Assembly (NCBI RefSeq): GCF_000702545.1
Contig: NZ_JNIO01000008.1
Location: forward strand, 1,426,001 to 1,490,000
Direction of reading: 5' to 3'
DNA: 64,000 bases
DNA from: Selenomonas sp. AB3002
GTDB taxonomy: Bacteria > Bacillota > Negativicutes > Selenomonadales > Selenomonadaceae
The number at the start of each line of letters is the position of its first letter. Position 1 is the stretch's first letter. A program made the position numbers and the translations under genes. This document shows positions 42,638 to 51,574 of the stretch, piece by piece. The notes under the pieces were generated by a model. That model did no database searches. It had not been told where the DNA came from and saw nothing but the letters and a program-made list of their open reading frames with translations.

Positions 42638-42928
42638 TCAGTCTTCCAGCACCTTGGGCACCTTGAAATAGCCGTCTTCCTTAAGGGGAGCGTTGGCAAG
42701 GGCTGCCTCCCGGTCAAGGGACTCCTTAACCTCGTCCTTGCGGAACACGTTCGCCATGGGCAGGGCGTAGGTGGTAGGCTTAACATTCTCCGTGTCCAGC
42801 TCGGAGAGGTTGTCCATATAGGTCAGGATCTTGTCCAGGTTGCCCAGGTAGCGCTCCGTGTCCTCCTCGGCAATAGAAAGCCGGGACAGCACAGCCACGT
42901 TATCCAGGTCCTCTTTCGTTACTTTCAT
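42638..42928 (-). CDS. gatC: Aspartyl/glutamyl-tRNA(Asn/Gln) amidotransferase subunit C
   Basis: A 96-residue Gat[40 protein letters not shown], ending with the typical [23 protein letters not shown]. It stabilises the GatAB complex. First gene of the operon, 45 bases after the -10 box of palindromic promoter copy E. Confidence 0.96.
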   Translation of the reverse strand: MKVTKEDLDNVAVLSRLSIAEEDTERYLGNLDKILTYMDNLSELDTENVKPTTYALPMANVFRKDEVKESLDREAALANAPLKEDGYFKVPKVLED

Positions 42929-42972
42929 TTCTATTCACCATCCAGCTATAAAATTCAACATTACAAATAAAG

Positions 42973-43011
42973 ATTATAACGCAAAATAGCATATTTCGCC
43001 ACAGGCAAAAC
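42973..43011 (-). promoter_or_regulatory. Palindromic promoter (copy E) of gatCAB
   Basis: TATAAT at 42978-42973 on the minus strand, preceded 14 bases upstream by ATTTCGCC-ACA-GGCAAAAC (42993-43011), one pair of which is mismatched. GCGTTATAAT is identical to copies A, B and D. Confidence 0.65.
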
Positions 43012-43014
43012 CAC

Positions 43015-45444
43015 TTAAAGCATGGTTATCGGATCTATATCAATGGCAACTTCTGTGCGTAAATGCAATTTTTGTTCCCGCAGGAATTCCTGCACAGTAG
43101 GCAGGTCAGCGGTCTTGATCAGCACCACGAAGCGGTAGATATTGCGGAATTTGGCAATCACTGCCGGGGAAGGGCCCACTATCACCTGCCTCTTGTCTCC
43201 CTTGAAGCGCTCCTCAAAGGCCTTCACCAGCCGCCTGCCCTTCCCCTTGGCCATTTCTTCGTCTTCATCCTGAAAAAGCAGCTTCACTATCCTGCTGTAG
43301 GGCGGATAGAAAAGTTCCTTTCTCATGGCTAGTTCCTGTCGGAAGAACTCCTCATAGTCCTGCTTCAGGCCTGCTGTCACCGCATAATGCTCCGGATTAT
43401 AAGTCTGCACGATGACCTGTCCCCTGCCGCCATGACGTCCTGCCCGCCCCGCAGTCTGGGTAATGAGCATAAAGCAGCGCTCCGCCGCCCTGAAGTCAGG
43501 CATATTCAGGCTGGAATCTGCGCTGATAATGCCAACTGACGTAACGTTGGGTATATCGTGCCCCTTGGCCACCATCTGGGTGCCCAACAGGATATCGTAC
43601 TCATGACGGCGGAAGCGGTTCAAGATTTCCTGATGGGCAAACTTCGTCCCCGTGGTATCCCTGTCCATGCGGATCACCCGGGCACGGGGCATGATCTCCC
43701 GCAGTTCCTGCTCCAGCTTCTCCGTGCCGGAGCCGAAGTACTTGATATAGCGGCTGCTGCACTTGGGGCACACATCCGGCACCTGCTCGGTCACATCGCA
43801 GTGATGGCAGGAAAGACGCCCGTTCTTGTGGTACACCAGGGGCAGGCCGCAGAGCCTGCACTTCATGACCTCCCCACAGGAACGGCACATGACGAAAGTC
43901 GAAAACCCGCGCCGGTTCAGCATGATGATGGACTGTTCACCACGAGCCAGGGTTTCCTCCAGCAACCGCTGCAAGTCCCGGGAAATGATATGCCTGTTGC
44001 CCAGCTTCAGTTCCCGCCGCATATCCACGGCATGAACCAAGGGCATGGGCAGGCTGCCGATGCGTTCCGGCAGCTCCAAAAGCTTCAGTTCTTCATTATT
44101 CGCACGATAATAGGTTTCAAGTGAAGGCGTGGCGCTTCCTAACAGCAGCACAGCCCTATGGATACGAGCCAGCTGCTCTGCCACCACTCTGGCATGATAG
44201 CGGGGTGACTCGTCCTGCTTGTAACTCATGTCCTGTTCCTCATCCATGACGATAAGGCCGATATCAGCTGCCGGAGTGAACAGGGCAGAACGTGCCCCGA
44301 TGATAATGCCCGCCTCACCTCTTCTGACCCGCAAGATGGCATCATTGCGCTCGGACAGGGAAAGGCGGCTGTGCATCACCATGATATCCTCAGGGAAATA
44401 CTCTTTGAAGGAGGCCACCACCTGCCCCGTCAGGGCAATCTCCGGCACCAGCACAATCACCTGACGCCCCAGGGCACGGACTTTCTTTGCCAGTTCCATA
44501 TAGACCTGGGTCTTGCCGCTGCCCGTGACCCCCTTCAGCAAAAAGCCCTGGAACGCCTTGGCCTCTGCTGCCTGCTCCAGCTCTGCCAGAGCATTTCCCT
44601 GGGCCTCAGTCAGCTGGATTGCCGGCGCGTTGTTCAGTTCGGCTTTTCCTCCATAGCTGTCCCGCAGGACACGCTTCTGACGGACTTCCACCAACCCCTG
44701 CTCTTCCACCAGCTTGATAGTGGCAGGAGAAACCTTCTCTTCCCTAAGCGCAGTATATGAAAGCTCTTTTCCCTCGTTCTTTGCCAGAAGTTCCAATAAA
44801 CGAAGCTGTGCTTTCTTGCGTTTGAAATCAACCTGCAGTTCTTCCGTGACTTCTGCCGTCAGGCAGACATATTTCTCATAACGTGCTTTATCCCGCTTCT
44901 CTGCCAGATAATCCTTGACGAGCACTCCATAGCTGACCATGCGCTCTATCAGGCCAGGCAGTTCCTCCCCCATCCCGGGCAAGGCCTTCCTGATCTCCCG
45001 CAGGCTCTTGGGGCCCTCAGCCATGAGATACTGGTAAACACTGCTGGCCATCGGCATGGCCAGCATCAGGTGCCCGCTCATGCTCTCCTCAGCAGCATAA
45101 CTCACGGTAATCTTCAGCCCGGACTTCCCAGGCATGAAGAGCCGCATAATTTCCGCCAAAGAGCAGAGATAGAAGTCCGCAAGCCATCTGGCAGCCTTAA
45201 TCATCTCCGGGGTGAACCAGGCTTCCTCATCCACTGTGGAAATAATTTCCTTAAGCGCATACTCATGCTTTGTATCCTCGGCTTCCTCCCTGATGGAGAC
45301 AATAAAGCCCTCCACCTTCCGCCCCCCGAAGGGCACGAAAACACGCCACCCCTGCTCCAGAACGAATCCACGCGGCACAAGGTAGCTGAAAGCCTTGGCT
45401 ATGCTTTTGACAGGAATATTGACGAATACCTCTGCAATTTGCAT
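43015..45444 (-). CDS. priA: Primosomal protein N' (replication restart helicase)
   Basis: An 809-residue PriA. The N-terminal DNA-binding part begins IAEVFVNIPVKSIAKAFSYLVP. Walker A is GVTGSGKTQVYMELA. The DEAH-type box reads LIVMDEEQDMSYKQ, with Gln where PriA usually has His. The zinc module has cysteine pairs in CRSCGEVMKCRLCGLP and CHHCDVTEQVPDVCPKC. Later motifs include GTQMVAKGHDIPNVTSVGI and QTAGRAGRHGGRGQVIVQT. It reloads the replisome at stalled forks. ATG 45444 follows GAGGG. Confidence 0.95.
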   Translation of the reverse strand: MQIAEVFVNIPVKSIAKAFSYLVPRGFVLEQGWRVFVPFGGRKVEGFIVSIREEAEDTKHEYALKEIISTVDEEAWFTPEMIKAARWLADFYLCSLAEIMRLFMPGKSGLKITVSYAAEESMSGHLMLAMPMASSVYQYLMAEGPKSLREIRKALPGMGEELPGLIERMVSYGVLVKDYLAEKRDKARYEKYVCLTAEVTEELQVDFKRKKAQLRLLELLAKNEGKELSYTALREEKVSPATIKLVEEQGLVEVRQKRVLRDSYGGKAELNNAPAIQLTEAQGNALAELEQAAEAKAFQGFLLKGVTGSGKTQVYMELAKKVRALGRQVIVLVPEIALTGQVVASFKEYFPEDIMVMHSRLSLSERNDAILRVRRGEAGIIIGARSALFTPAADIGLIVMDEEQDMSYKQDESPRYHARVVAEQLARIHRAVLLLGSATPSLETYYRANNEELKLLELPERIGSLPMPLVHAVDMRRELKLGNRHIISRDLQRLLEETLARGEQSIIMLNRRGFSTFVMCRSCGEVMKCRLCGLPLVYHKNGRLSCHHCDVTEQVPDVCPKCSSRYIKYFGSGTEKLEQELREIMPRARVIRMDRDTTGTKFAHQEILNRFRRHEYDILLGTQMVAKGHDIPNVTSVGIISADSSLNMPDFRAAERCFMLITQTAGRAGRHGGRGQVIVQTYNPEHYAVTAGLKQDYEEFFRQELAMRKELFYPPYSRIVKLLFQDEDEEMAKGKGRRLVKAFEERFKGDKRQVIVGPSPAVIAKFRNIYRFVVLIKTADLPTVQEFLREQKLHLRTEVAIDIDPITML

Positions 45445-45479
45445 TTTACCCTCTACCAATCCCAAGTAATATCACAGAT

Positions 45480-45518
45480 ATTATATCACCATTGCTCTAA
45501 TTTTGCCGTAAGCAAAAT
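45480..45518 (-). promoter_or_regulatory. Palindromic promoter (copy F) of priA
   Basis: TATAAT at 45485-45480 on the minus strand. Exactly 14 bases upstream ends the palindrome ATTTTGC-n5-GCAAAAT (45500-45518). The predicted leader to priA is about 30 nt. Confidence 0.65.
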
Positions 45519-45590
45519 CTGAATATGCTAAGATTTTAGAAGGCGCTTAGAAATACCTCTCTAATCTTCACAACCTTGTTAAGGATTTCA

Positions 45591-45596
45591 TATAAT
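45591..45596 (+). promoter_or_regulatory. Candidate -10 box of ExoVII-like gene
   Basis: TATAAT 63 bases before the start codon; no good -35 at 17 bases. Weak support. Confidence 0.3.
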
Positions 45597-45658
45597 GCTA
45601 CAATTTCCAAAGATTTTCACTATGCAGTATTACGTAACAGCCAGCAAGGAGAAACACT

Positions 45659-46924
45659 ATGTATTTCACCATTGACCAGAGGCCCTTCAATAATCCGGCC
45701 TTTTGCAAGGAAGTAACAGAAACTATCAATAAGTATGCACAAGAACACAATTTTCCTTACACAGACCTCATCCGTGCCAAGCGAACAGCAGACGGCAGCA
45801 GCTACGAGTGGCATATATATCCCAATGTGCTGCTGAAGCATCTGGCCGTAATCGACTACCTGGAAACGCACCTTTCCAGCCATTATCCTGCTGAGATGAA
45901 ACGCCTCAAACGTGAATTAAACACTTCGGTGCCAGATCTTTTGACCGACATTTCCGAAATGGTCAGTGGGAAATCTTTTGAAGCCACTCTCAAAGCTGAC
46001 TGCAAAAACATCTACGCCTCTGCCAAAAACCAGAGCTGCTATACTGGCGCTCTGATTGATTATGAGAATCCCCAAAGCATCATTGGCCTCTTCATATACA
46101 AAGATGCCTGCCAGCTGGAAGGCTGCAAAGATTACAGTGACCTTGTGGATAAAGAACTCCTCATCCATGGAGAAATCTCATACTACCAGCCTGCCAATTG
46201 TTTCCAGCTCAAGGCCACCAGCATAAATGTGCTAGGTGACTGCACGCGACTGAAGAACGAGAAACTATGGGAAACGGAGTGTTTTGATATCCTGCGCAGT
46301 TGGGATGAAGTACGCACATACCCGGAACCGAAAAAGCCAAGCAGGATTGGCCTCGTAGCCAACATCCATACACAGGGATATCATGATTTCATGCAGACAT
46401 TGGAAAAGAACTTTGGCAAGTATATGCCAGAAATTGTCCTCTTCGATATAACCATGGATGCAGAAAGCATCACCAGCACCTTGAGCAACATCAAATACAC
46501 TTACGAAGATGAGTTTGACTACGTTGCCATCGTCCGCGGCGGCGGTGACAAGGAATCCCTTATAAAACTTTGTGAGCCACCTGTACTGAGTGTCATCCAC
46601 GCCCTCGGCAACGTAGTCACTGGCATAGGTCACACAGACGACTTCCTGCTATGCGGCAGAGCCGCCCACTATGATGCAGGCACCCCCACCGCTGCCGCCC
46701 ATTTTCTCAAGACCATGGACAGCAAATTCTACAGCCAGCAAAGGCGCATAGAACTGGCCATAAAGTCTGAAGAAACCAAAGCCAGAACCGGATTCCAAAG
46801 CGACCGCGAAAGAGCCGACTACTGGGAACAGGCTTATAAACGACTGGAAGCAGACTACAATGAACTGATGAACGACAGCCAGTCCAAGGGACTATGGAGC
46901 GCCATAAAGAATTTATTCTGCTAA
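45659..46924 (+). CDS. Orphan exodeoxyribonuclease VII large-subunit-like protein
   Basis: A 421-residue protein. Residues 1 to about 125 are not recognised. Residues about 125-195 resemble the OB-fold of ExoVII large subunits (CYTGALIDYENPQSIIGLFIY ... LLIHGEISYYQPANCFQLKA). Residues about 215-375 resemble the XseA catalytic domain: VAIVRGGGDKESL, VVTGIGHTDDFLLCGRAA and TPTAAAHFL. XseA usually carries the OB-fold at its very N terminus and a long C-terminal coiled coil; here the coiled coil is short (about 40 residues) and an extra N-terminal region is present. No xseB neighbour. AGGAG precedes ATG. It may be an accessory nuclease; function inferred from the domain only. Confidence 0.7.
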   Translation: MYFTIDQRPFNNPAFCKEVTETINKYAQEHNFPYTDLIRAKRTADGSSYEWHIYPNVLLKHLAVIDYLETHLSSHYPAEMKRLKRELNTSVPDLLTDISEMVSGKSFEATLKADCKNIYASAKNQSCYTGALIDYENPQSIIGLFIYKDACQLEGCKDYSDLVDKELLIHGEISYYQPANCFQLKATSINVLGDCTRLKNEKLWETECFDILRSWDEVRTYPEPKKPSRIGLVANIHTQGYHDFMQTLEKNFGKYMPEIVLFDITMDAESITSTLSNIKYTYEDEFDYVAIVRGGGDKESLIKLCEPPVLSVIHALGNVVTGIGHTDDFLLCGRAAHYDAGTPTAAAHFLKTMDSKFYSQQRRIELAIKSEETKARTGFQSDRERADYWEQAYKRLEADYNELMNDSQSKGLWSAIKNLFC

Positions 46925-46930
46925 ATAAAG

Positions 46931-46969
46931 CAAAAACTCCGTGCAAAATTTCCGCACGGAGTTTTTTAT
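46931..46969 (+). terminator. Terminator of ExoVII-like gene
   Basis: AAAAACTCCGTGC (46932-46944) pairs with GCACGGAGTTTTT (46954-46966), followed by further T residues. Confidence 0.85.
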
Positions 46970-47059
46970 TCAAAGCCACCGTTATCGCTGCATATACAGC
47001 AAAAATCACTAAAAAAGCTCGCAAAGCCTTCCACTCTGCGAGCTACAGTATCATATAAA

Positions 47060-47135
<76 letters not shown>

Positions 47136-47186
47136 ACAAACCCCGGCCTTGCCGGTTGCTGACGTTTTTCGCTGTCAACATGTGTT

Positions 47187-47215
47187 ATTATAGGGCATAT
47201 GGAAGAGGTTGTCAA
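47187..47215 (-). promoter_or_regulatory. Consensus promoter of tRNA-Ala
   Basis: TTGACA (47215-47210), exactly 17 bases, TATAAT (47192-47187): a perfect sigma-70 promoter about 52 bases before the tRNA. Confidence 0.85.
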
Positions 47216-47257
47216 CAGGTAATTTACAAAAAAAGAAGTTTTTTGTAAAAAAATTAT

Positions 47258-48943
47258 TCATCCAGACTTTCCTGCCACCAAGCAAATTTTCTTCCCGCAG
47301 AAAGCTACACCATACCGCCAGACTTCATCCACACCTTGCGCACGAAACTCTGCCAGATAGTCTTTCTCCTCTGTCTGCGCCAAAGCCTGTCCTGCCATAT
47401 CTTCCAGCTCTTCCTCGTGTTCTGCCACTTTGAACTCCATCAGAATGCCAGGAATGCCCACTTCCTTCGGAAAAATTCCCAGGTCAAACCTTCCATAGCC
47501 ACTTTCCCGATTTGACACTACACGATACTTTGGCATAAGCCAGGCCATAATCCCCAACAGAAAACCATGATAGAAAGTTTCCTTTTCCGCCGTGTCATGA
47601 AAGCTGGCTATCTGTACCAGATATTCCTGCAACCCTTGGGCAAACTCCTCAGCCTGTCCACGCAGCAAATACCTCAGCAGGACGAAAAGGTCAGAATCCT
47701 CCAGCTCACCACGATAGCGGTTGACAATTTCAGTTTCATATACCGTACTCACTTCCATGTTAGGAATGGCAAGTTCGCAGTAAGTCCTCCCTCCCATAAA
47801 CTCCGTATGCCTGGATGTCAGATAGCCAGTCGTCTGAAGCATGGTATACAGAGCGTCCTTGCTACGATAGATATCCGTATAAATAAGCCCCTCCTGGACA
47901 GCAGTTTCGACAGTCCCTCCCTGCAATAGAGTCAGCAGCTTCTTCTCATCTTTTTTGCCAGCCTGCTTCATAAGGCCAGCAATGATATCATTTCCGGAGG
48001 TATTGAGCCAGAAAATATCAGGCTTGCAATCATTGGCAAAATAGTTCACCACTGACCAGGGGTTATAAAGTTCACAACCTGAGAAGTTGTAGCCATCATA
48101 CCATGCCTTCAATTCTTCCAGTTTATCTTCCCTGTCCAGTTCTCTGGCCAAACCAGCAGTTTCTTCAGGAGTAAAACCAAAAATATCTGCATACTTCCCA
48201 TTCACCACTGTGGAAACTTCCAGATTGTTCAAGGCACTAAAGATACTTTCCTTGGCAATGCGGAGCACCCCGGTCAATACACCAAATCGCAGCGCAGTGT
48301 TTCCCTTGAGCGCTGCAGTAAGGAAAGTACGCATAAAGGCAATGGCTTCATCATAGTAGCTTTCCTTGGCAGACCAGGCCGCTTGAACAGGAGAATCATA
48401 CTCGTCAATCAAAAGGATAACAGTCTTTTGGTGATAACTCTGCAGAAAATACAGCAGTTTTCCCAGAGCCAGCTGCAAATCCCCCTCCGCAGCCCGTCTC
48501 AGGAGTATATCCTCGAAATAAACACGCTCATCCGCACTCAGAAACTCATCATCATACAAATATCTAAACTCAGCATACAAATCATGCATGTGAGACGCTA
48601 CCTGAACCACCATATCTGAGTATTTCAGAGGTTTGATATCCTTCAGGGACAACATAACCACCGGCCACTGCCCCTGCTCTTGCATATACCTGCCTCCAAC
48701 CGCCTCGATATCTGTCCCGGCAAAGAGGGCACGATTCTCCTCTGCTCCCTTCAAGGTGAAGAAGTACTTCAGCATGCTCATAGCCATGCTCTTCCCAAAG
48801 CGGCGGGGACGAGTGATGAGGGTAACTTCGCTATGCTGGTCAAGAATCTCCTTGATAAACCTGGTCTTGTCTACAAAGTAGAAATCTTCCCGAAGCCGCT
48901 TGTAATCATCTGTACCAACTGGCAAACGCTTTGCCCCAGTCAT
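47258..48943 (-). CDS. AAA-ATPase-like protein with C-terminal PD-(D/E)XK nuclease-like domain
   Basis: A 561-residue protein of a family with AAA-ATPase-like and PD-(D/E)XK_9-type domains. DYKRLREDFYFVDKTRFIKEIL is the usual N terminus; TLITRPRRFGKSMAMSML is a Walker A variant (RPRRFGKS) and TVILLIDEYDSPVQ the Walker B. The C-terminal part (YGRFDLGIFPKEVGIPGILMEFKVAE) holds the D...ExK residues of the nuclease fold. These proteins are abundant in Selenomonadales and Bacteroidetes and have no clear role. ATG 48943 follows GGAGG by seven bases. It lies 21 bases after rfbB in the same direction. Confidence 0.85.
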   Translation of the reverse strand: MTGAKRLPVGTDDYKRLREDFYFVDKTRFIKEILDQHSEVTLITRPRRFGKSMAMSMLKYFFTLKGAEENRALFAGTDIEAVGGRYMQEQGQWPVVMLSLKDIKPLKYSDMVVQVASHMHDLYAEFRYLYDDEFLSADERVYFEDILLRRAAEGDLQLALGKLLYFLQSYHQKTVILLIDEYDSPVQAAWSAKESYYDEAIAFMRTFLTAALKGNTALRFGVLTGVLRIAKESIFSALNNLEVSTVVNGKYADIFGFTPEETAGLARELDREDKLEELKAWYDGYNFSGCELYNPWSVVNYFANDCKPDIFWLNTSGNDIIAGLMKQAGKKDEKKLLTLLQGGTVETAVQEGLIYTDIYRSKDALYTMLQTTGYLTSRHTEFMGGRTYCELAIPNMEVSTVYETEIVNRYRGELEDSDLFVLLRYLLRGQAEEFAQGLQEYLVQIASFHDTAEKETFYHGFLLGIMAWLMPKYRVVSNRESGYGRFDLGIFPKEVGIPGILMEFKVAEHEEELEDMAGQALAQTEEKDYLAEFRAQGVDEVWRYGVAFCGKKICLVAGKSG

Positions 48944-48964
48944 CACAGCCCCTCCCCTGAATAA

Positions 48965-49993
48965 TCAAAGTACTTGCTTCTTGCCGTACATATTCTCATA
49001 GTAGCTCTGATACTCGCCGGAGACGATATTCCGCCACCAATCTTCGTGCTCTTTGTACCACTCAACCGTAGCCTTGATGCCTACCTCAGGGCTGGTGGTG
49101 GGCTCCCAGCCCAATTCCTCACGGATCTTGGTGGGGTCAATGGCATAGCGGCGGTCATGCCCCTTTCTATCGGTGACATGCTCGATAAGCTCCTCGCCCT
49201 TGCCCAGCTCTTTCAGGATGGCCTTCACCACCTGGATGTTCTGCCTCTCGTTATGTCCACCGATATTGTAGACCTCTCCTACCTTGCCCTTGCGCAGGAT
49301 GATTTCGATAGCGGCACAGTGATCCTTCACAAAGAGCCAGTCACGGACATTGAGGCCATCGCCGTAAACGGGCAGCTTCTTGTCATGCATGGCGTTGATG
49401 ATCATGAGGGGAATAAGCTTCTCCGGGAAGTGGAAGGGCCCGTAGTTGTTGGAGCAACGGGAGATGGTCACCGGCAGGCCAAAGGTGCGGTGATAAGCCA
49501 TGACCAACAGGTCTGCAGAGGCCTTGGAAGCAGAGTAAGGGCTGCTGGTATGAAGCGGCGTCTCCTCGGTGAAGAAGAGGTCGGGACGGTCAAGAGGCAG
49601 GTCGCCATAAACCTCATCTGTGGACACCTGATGGTAGCGCTTGATGCCATACTTGCGGCAGGCATCCATGAGCACACTGGTGCCGATGACATTGGTCTGG
49701 AGGAAAACTTCCGGGTTCTCAATGGAGCGGTCCACATGGGACTCAGCGGCAAAATTCACGATGACATCCGGCTTTTCTTCCTCGAACATCTTGTAAACAG
49801 CCTCGCGGTCTGCGATATCGCCCTTGATGAATTTGAACTGCTTGTTCTTCTGTGCTTCTTCCAGGGTAGCCAGGTTGCCTGCATAGGTCAGCTTGTCATA
49901 GCAGATGATCCTGTCCTCGGGACGGTTCTCCAGCATATAGTAGACAAAGTTGGCACCAATGAAACCGGCGCCGCCGGTTACAACAATATTCAT
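48965..49993 (-). CDS. rfbB: dTDP-glucose 4,6-dehydratase
   Basis: A 342-residue extended SDR. NIVVTGGAGFIGANFVYYML is the NAD-binding motif, STDEVYGDL holds catalytic residues and SPYSASKASADLL the Tyr-x3-Lys pair. NNYGPFHFPEKLIPLMI and NVRDWLFVKDHCAAI are typical of RmlB. It converts dTDP-glucose to dTDP-4-keto-6-deoxyglucose. Third gene of rfbACB. Confidence 0.96.
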   Translation of the reverse strand: MNIVVTGGAGFIGANFVYYMLENRPEDRIICYDKLTYAGNLATLEEAQKNKQFKFIKGDIADREAVYKMFEEEKPDVIVNFAAESHVDRSIENPEVFLQTNVIGTSVLMDACRKYGIKRYHQVSTDEVYGDLPLDRPDLFFTEETPLHTSSPYSASKASADLLVMAYHRTFGLPVTISRCSNNYGPFHFPEKLIPLMIINAMHDKKLPVYGDGLNVRDWLFVKDHCAAIEIILRKGKVGEVYNIGGHNERQNIQVVKAILKELGKGEELIEHVTDRKGHDRRYAIDPTKIREELGWEPTTSPEVGIKATVEWYKEHEDWWRNIVSGEYQSYYENMYGKKQVL

Positions 49994-50005
49994 GATTCCG
50001 CTCCC

Positions 50006-50581
50006 TTACTTCATTTCCTCATAGACAAAGTTGATTTCATTCTTCTCTATACGTTCGGCCAGGGTAGGCGCCTTCTCGTCCTTGTCAGAGAGAATCAACG
50101 GCTGGATGGGCCACTCCACCCCTATCTCCGGGTCATCCCAGCGCACATTGCCATCGCACTCAGGTGCGTAGTAGTTATCTGCCTTATACTGCACTTCCAC
50201 ATCATCCGTGAGGGTGATGAAGCCATGTGCAAAGCCACGGGGAATAAAAAGCTGCTTCTTGTTCTCAGCAGAGAGCTCCACCCCCACCCACTGGGCATAC
50301 TGGGGAGACCCCTTGCGGATATCTACTGCCACATCAAAGATCCGGCCTCTGGTGCAGCGGACCATCTTGGCCTGACACATAGGGTTCTGCTGATAGTGCA
50401 GGCCACGCAGTATTCCCTTCTGAGAGGAGAAGGACTGGTTGTCCTGCAGGAATTCCACCTCAAGCCCTGCCTCTGCCAGTTTTCTTTTTGACCAGCTCTC
50501 CATGAACCAGCCACGGGCATCACCAAAAACCTGCGGCTCCACTACATAAACACCCTTAAGTTTTGTTTCTGTAACTTTCAT
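50006..50581 (-). CDS. rfbC: dTDP-4-dehydrorhamnose 3,5-epimerase
   Basis: A 191-residue cupin-fold epimerase. FGDARGWFMESW, GILRGLHYQQNP with the catalytic His, FDVAVDIRKGSPQYAQWVGV and FIPRGFAHGFITLTDDVEVQYK are RmlC signatures. It acts on dTDP-4-keto-6-deoxyglucose on the way to dTDP-L-rhamnose. 14 bases after rfbA. Confidence 0.96.
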   Translation of the reverse strand: MKVTETKLKGVYVVEPQVFGDARGWFMESWSKRKLAEAGLEVEFLQDNQSFSSQKGILRGLHYQQNPMCQAKMVRCTRGRIFDVAVDIRKGSPQYAQWVGVELSAENKKQLFIPRGFAHGFITLTDDVEVQYKADNYYAPECDGNVRWDDPEIGVEWPIQPLILSDKDEKAPTLAERIEKNEINFVYEEMK

Positions 50582-50595
50582 TCTCTCTGCGCCCC

Positions 50596-51471
50596 TTACT
50601 TTTCTTTAGCCAGCTGCTGCAAATACTTGCCGTAAGCATTCTTCCTCATGGGCTCCGCCAGCCTCAGCAGCTGCTCACTGTCAATATACCCCATGCGATA
50701 GGCAATCTCCTCGATGCAGGCCACCTTCAGCCCCTGACGAGCCTGAATGGTCTGGACGAACTGGGCTGCCTGCAACAGGGACTCATGGGTTCCCGTATCC
50801 AGCCAGGCATAGCCGCGGCGCATCTTCTCCACCCGGAGTTTTCCTGCCTCAAGATAGGCCTTGTTCACATCGGTGATCTCCAGCTCCCCACGGGGCGAAG
50901 GCTTCACTTCCTTGGCAATGCTCACAATGTCCTTGTCGTAGAAATACAGCCCTGTCACCGCATAGTTGGACTTTGGCTCTGCCGGCTTCTCCTCCAGGCT
51001 GGTGGCGCGCCCTTCCTTGTCAAAAGCCACCACGCCATAGCGCTCAGGGTCGGACACATAGTAAGCAAAGACCGTGGCCCCATCATCACAGGCAGCCGCC
51101 CTCTGCATAGCTTTGGCCAGATCAGAGCCATAGAAGATATTGTCCCCCAGCACCAGCGCACAGGAGTCGCCATTGATAAATTCCTCACCAATCAGAAAAG
51201 CCTGAGCCAGGCCATCAGGACTGGGCTGCACTGCATAGCTGATGCTGATGCCCAACTGGCTGCCATCACCCAGAAGCCTTCTGAAAAGTTCCTGGTCCTG
51301 AGGGGTGGTGATAATCAGGATATCATTGATGCCAGCCAGCAGCAAGGTGCTCAAAGGGTAGTAAATCATTGGCTTGTCATAAATCGGCATAAGCTGCTTG
51401 GATACAACCTCTGTCAAAGGGTAGAGCCTGGTACCAGACCCACCCGCCAAGATAATGCCTTTCTTTATCAA
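50596..51471 (-). CDS. rfbA: Glucose-1-phosphate thymidylyltransferase
   Basis: A 291-residue nucleotidyltransferase making dTDP-glucose. [36 protein letters not shown] is the signature; [19 protein letters not shown] and [14 protein letters not shown] are also typical of RmlA. The start is TTG 51471; its GGAGGG RBS lies inside the 3' arm of a hairpin. First gene of rfbACB; no rfbD is in the window. Confidence 0.96.
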   Translation of the reverse strand: MIKKGIILAGGSGTRLYPLTEVVSKQLMPIYDKPMIYYPLSTLLLAGINDILIITTPQDQELFRRLLGDGSQLGISISYAVQPSPDGLAQAFLIGEEFINGDSCALVLGDNIFYGSDLAKAMQRAAACDDGATVFAYYVSDPERYGVVAFDKEGRATSLEEKPAEPKSNYAVTGLYFYDKDIVSIAKEVKPSPRGELEITDVNKAYLEAGKLRVEKMRRGYAWLDTGTHESLLQAAQFVQTIQARQGLKVACIEEIAYRMGYIDSEQLLRLAEPMRKNAYGKYLQQLAKEK

Positions 51472-51476
51472 AGAAA

Positions 51477-51527
51477 TCCCTCCAATGTCGAATAATAACT
51501 ATCAATTATTATACGACACTGGAGGGA
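51477..51527 (-). promoter_or_regulatory. Hairpin enclosing the rfbA ribosome-binding site
   Basis: TCCCTCCA and TGTCG on one arm pair with CGACA and TGGAGGGA on the other, and the interior AATAATA/TATTATT pairs too. On the minus strand the 3' arm contains GGAGGGA, the rfbA RBS, six bases before its TTG. It could sequester the RBS or terminate ilvB transcripts; the following TTTCTTTG is only moderately T-rich. Confidence 0.6.
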
Positions 51528-51574
51528 ATTTTACCAACAATATACAAATATGTTTGACTTAGATGTCAGCGCAT

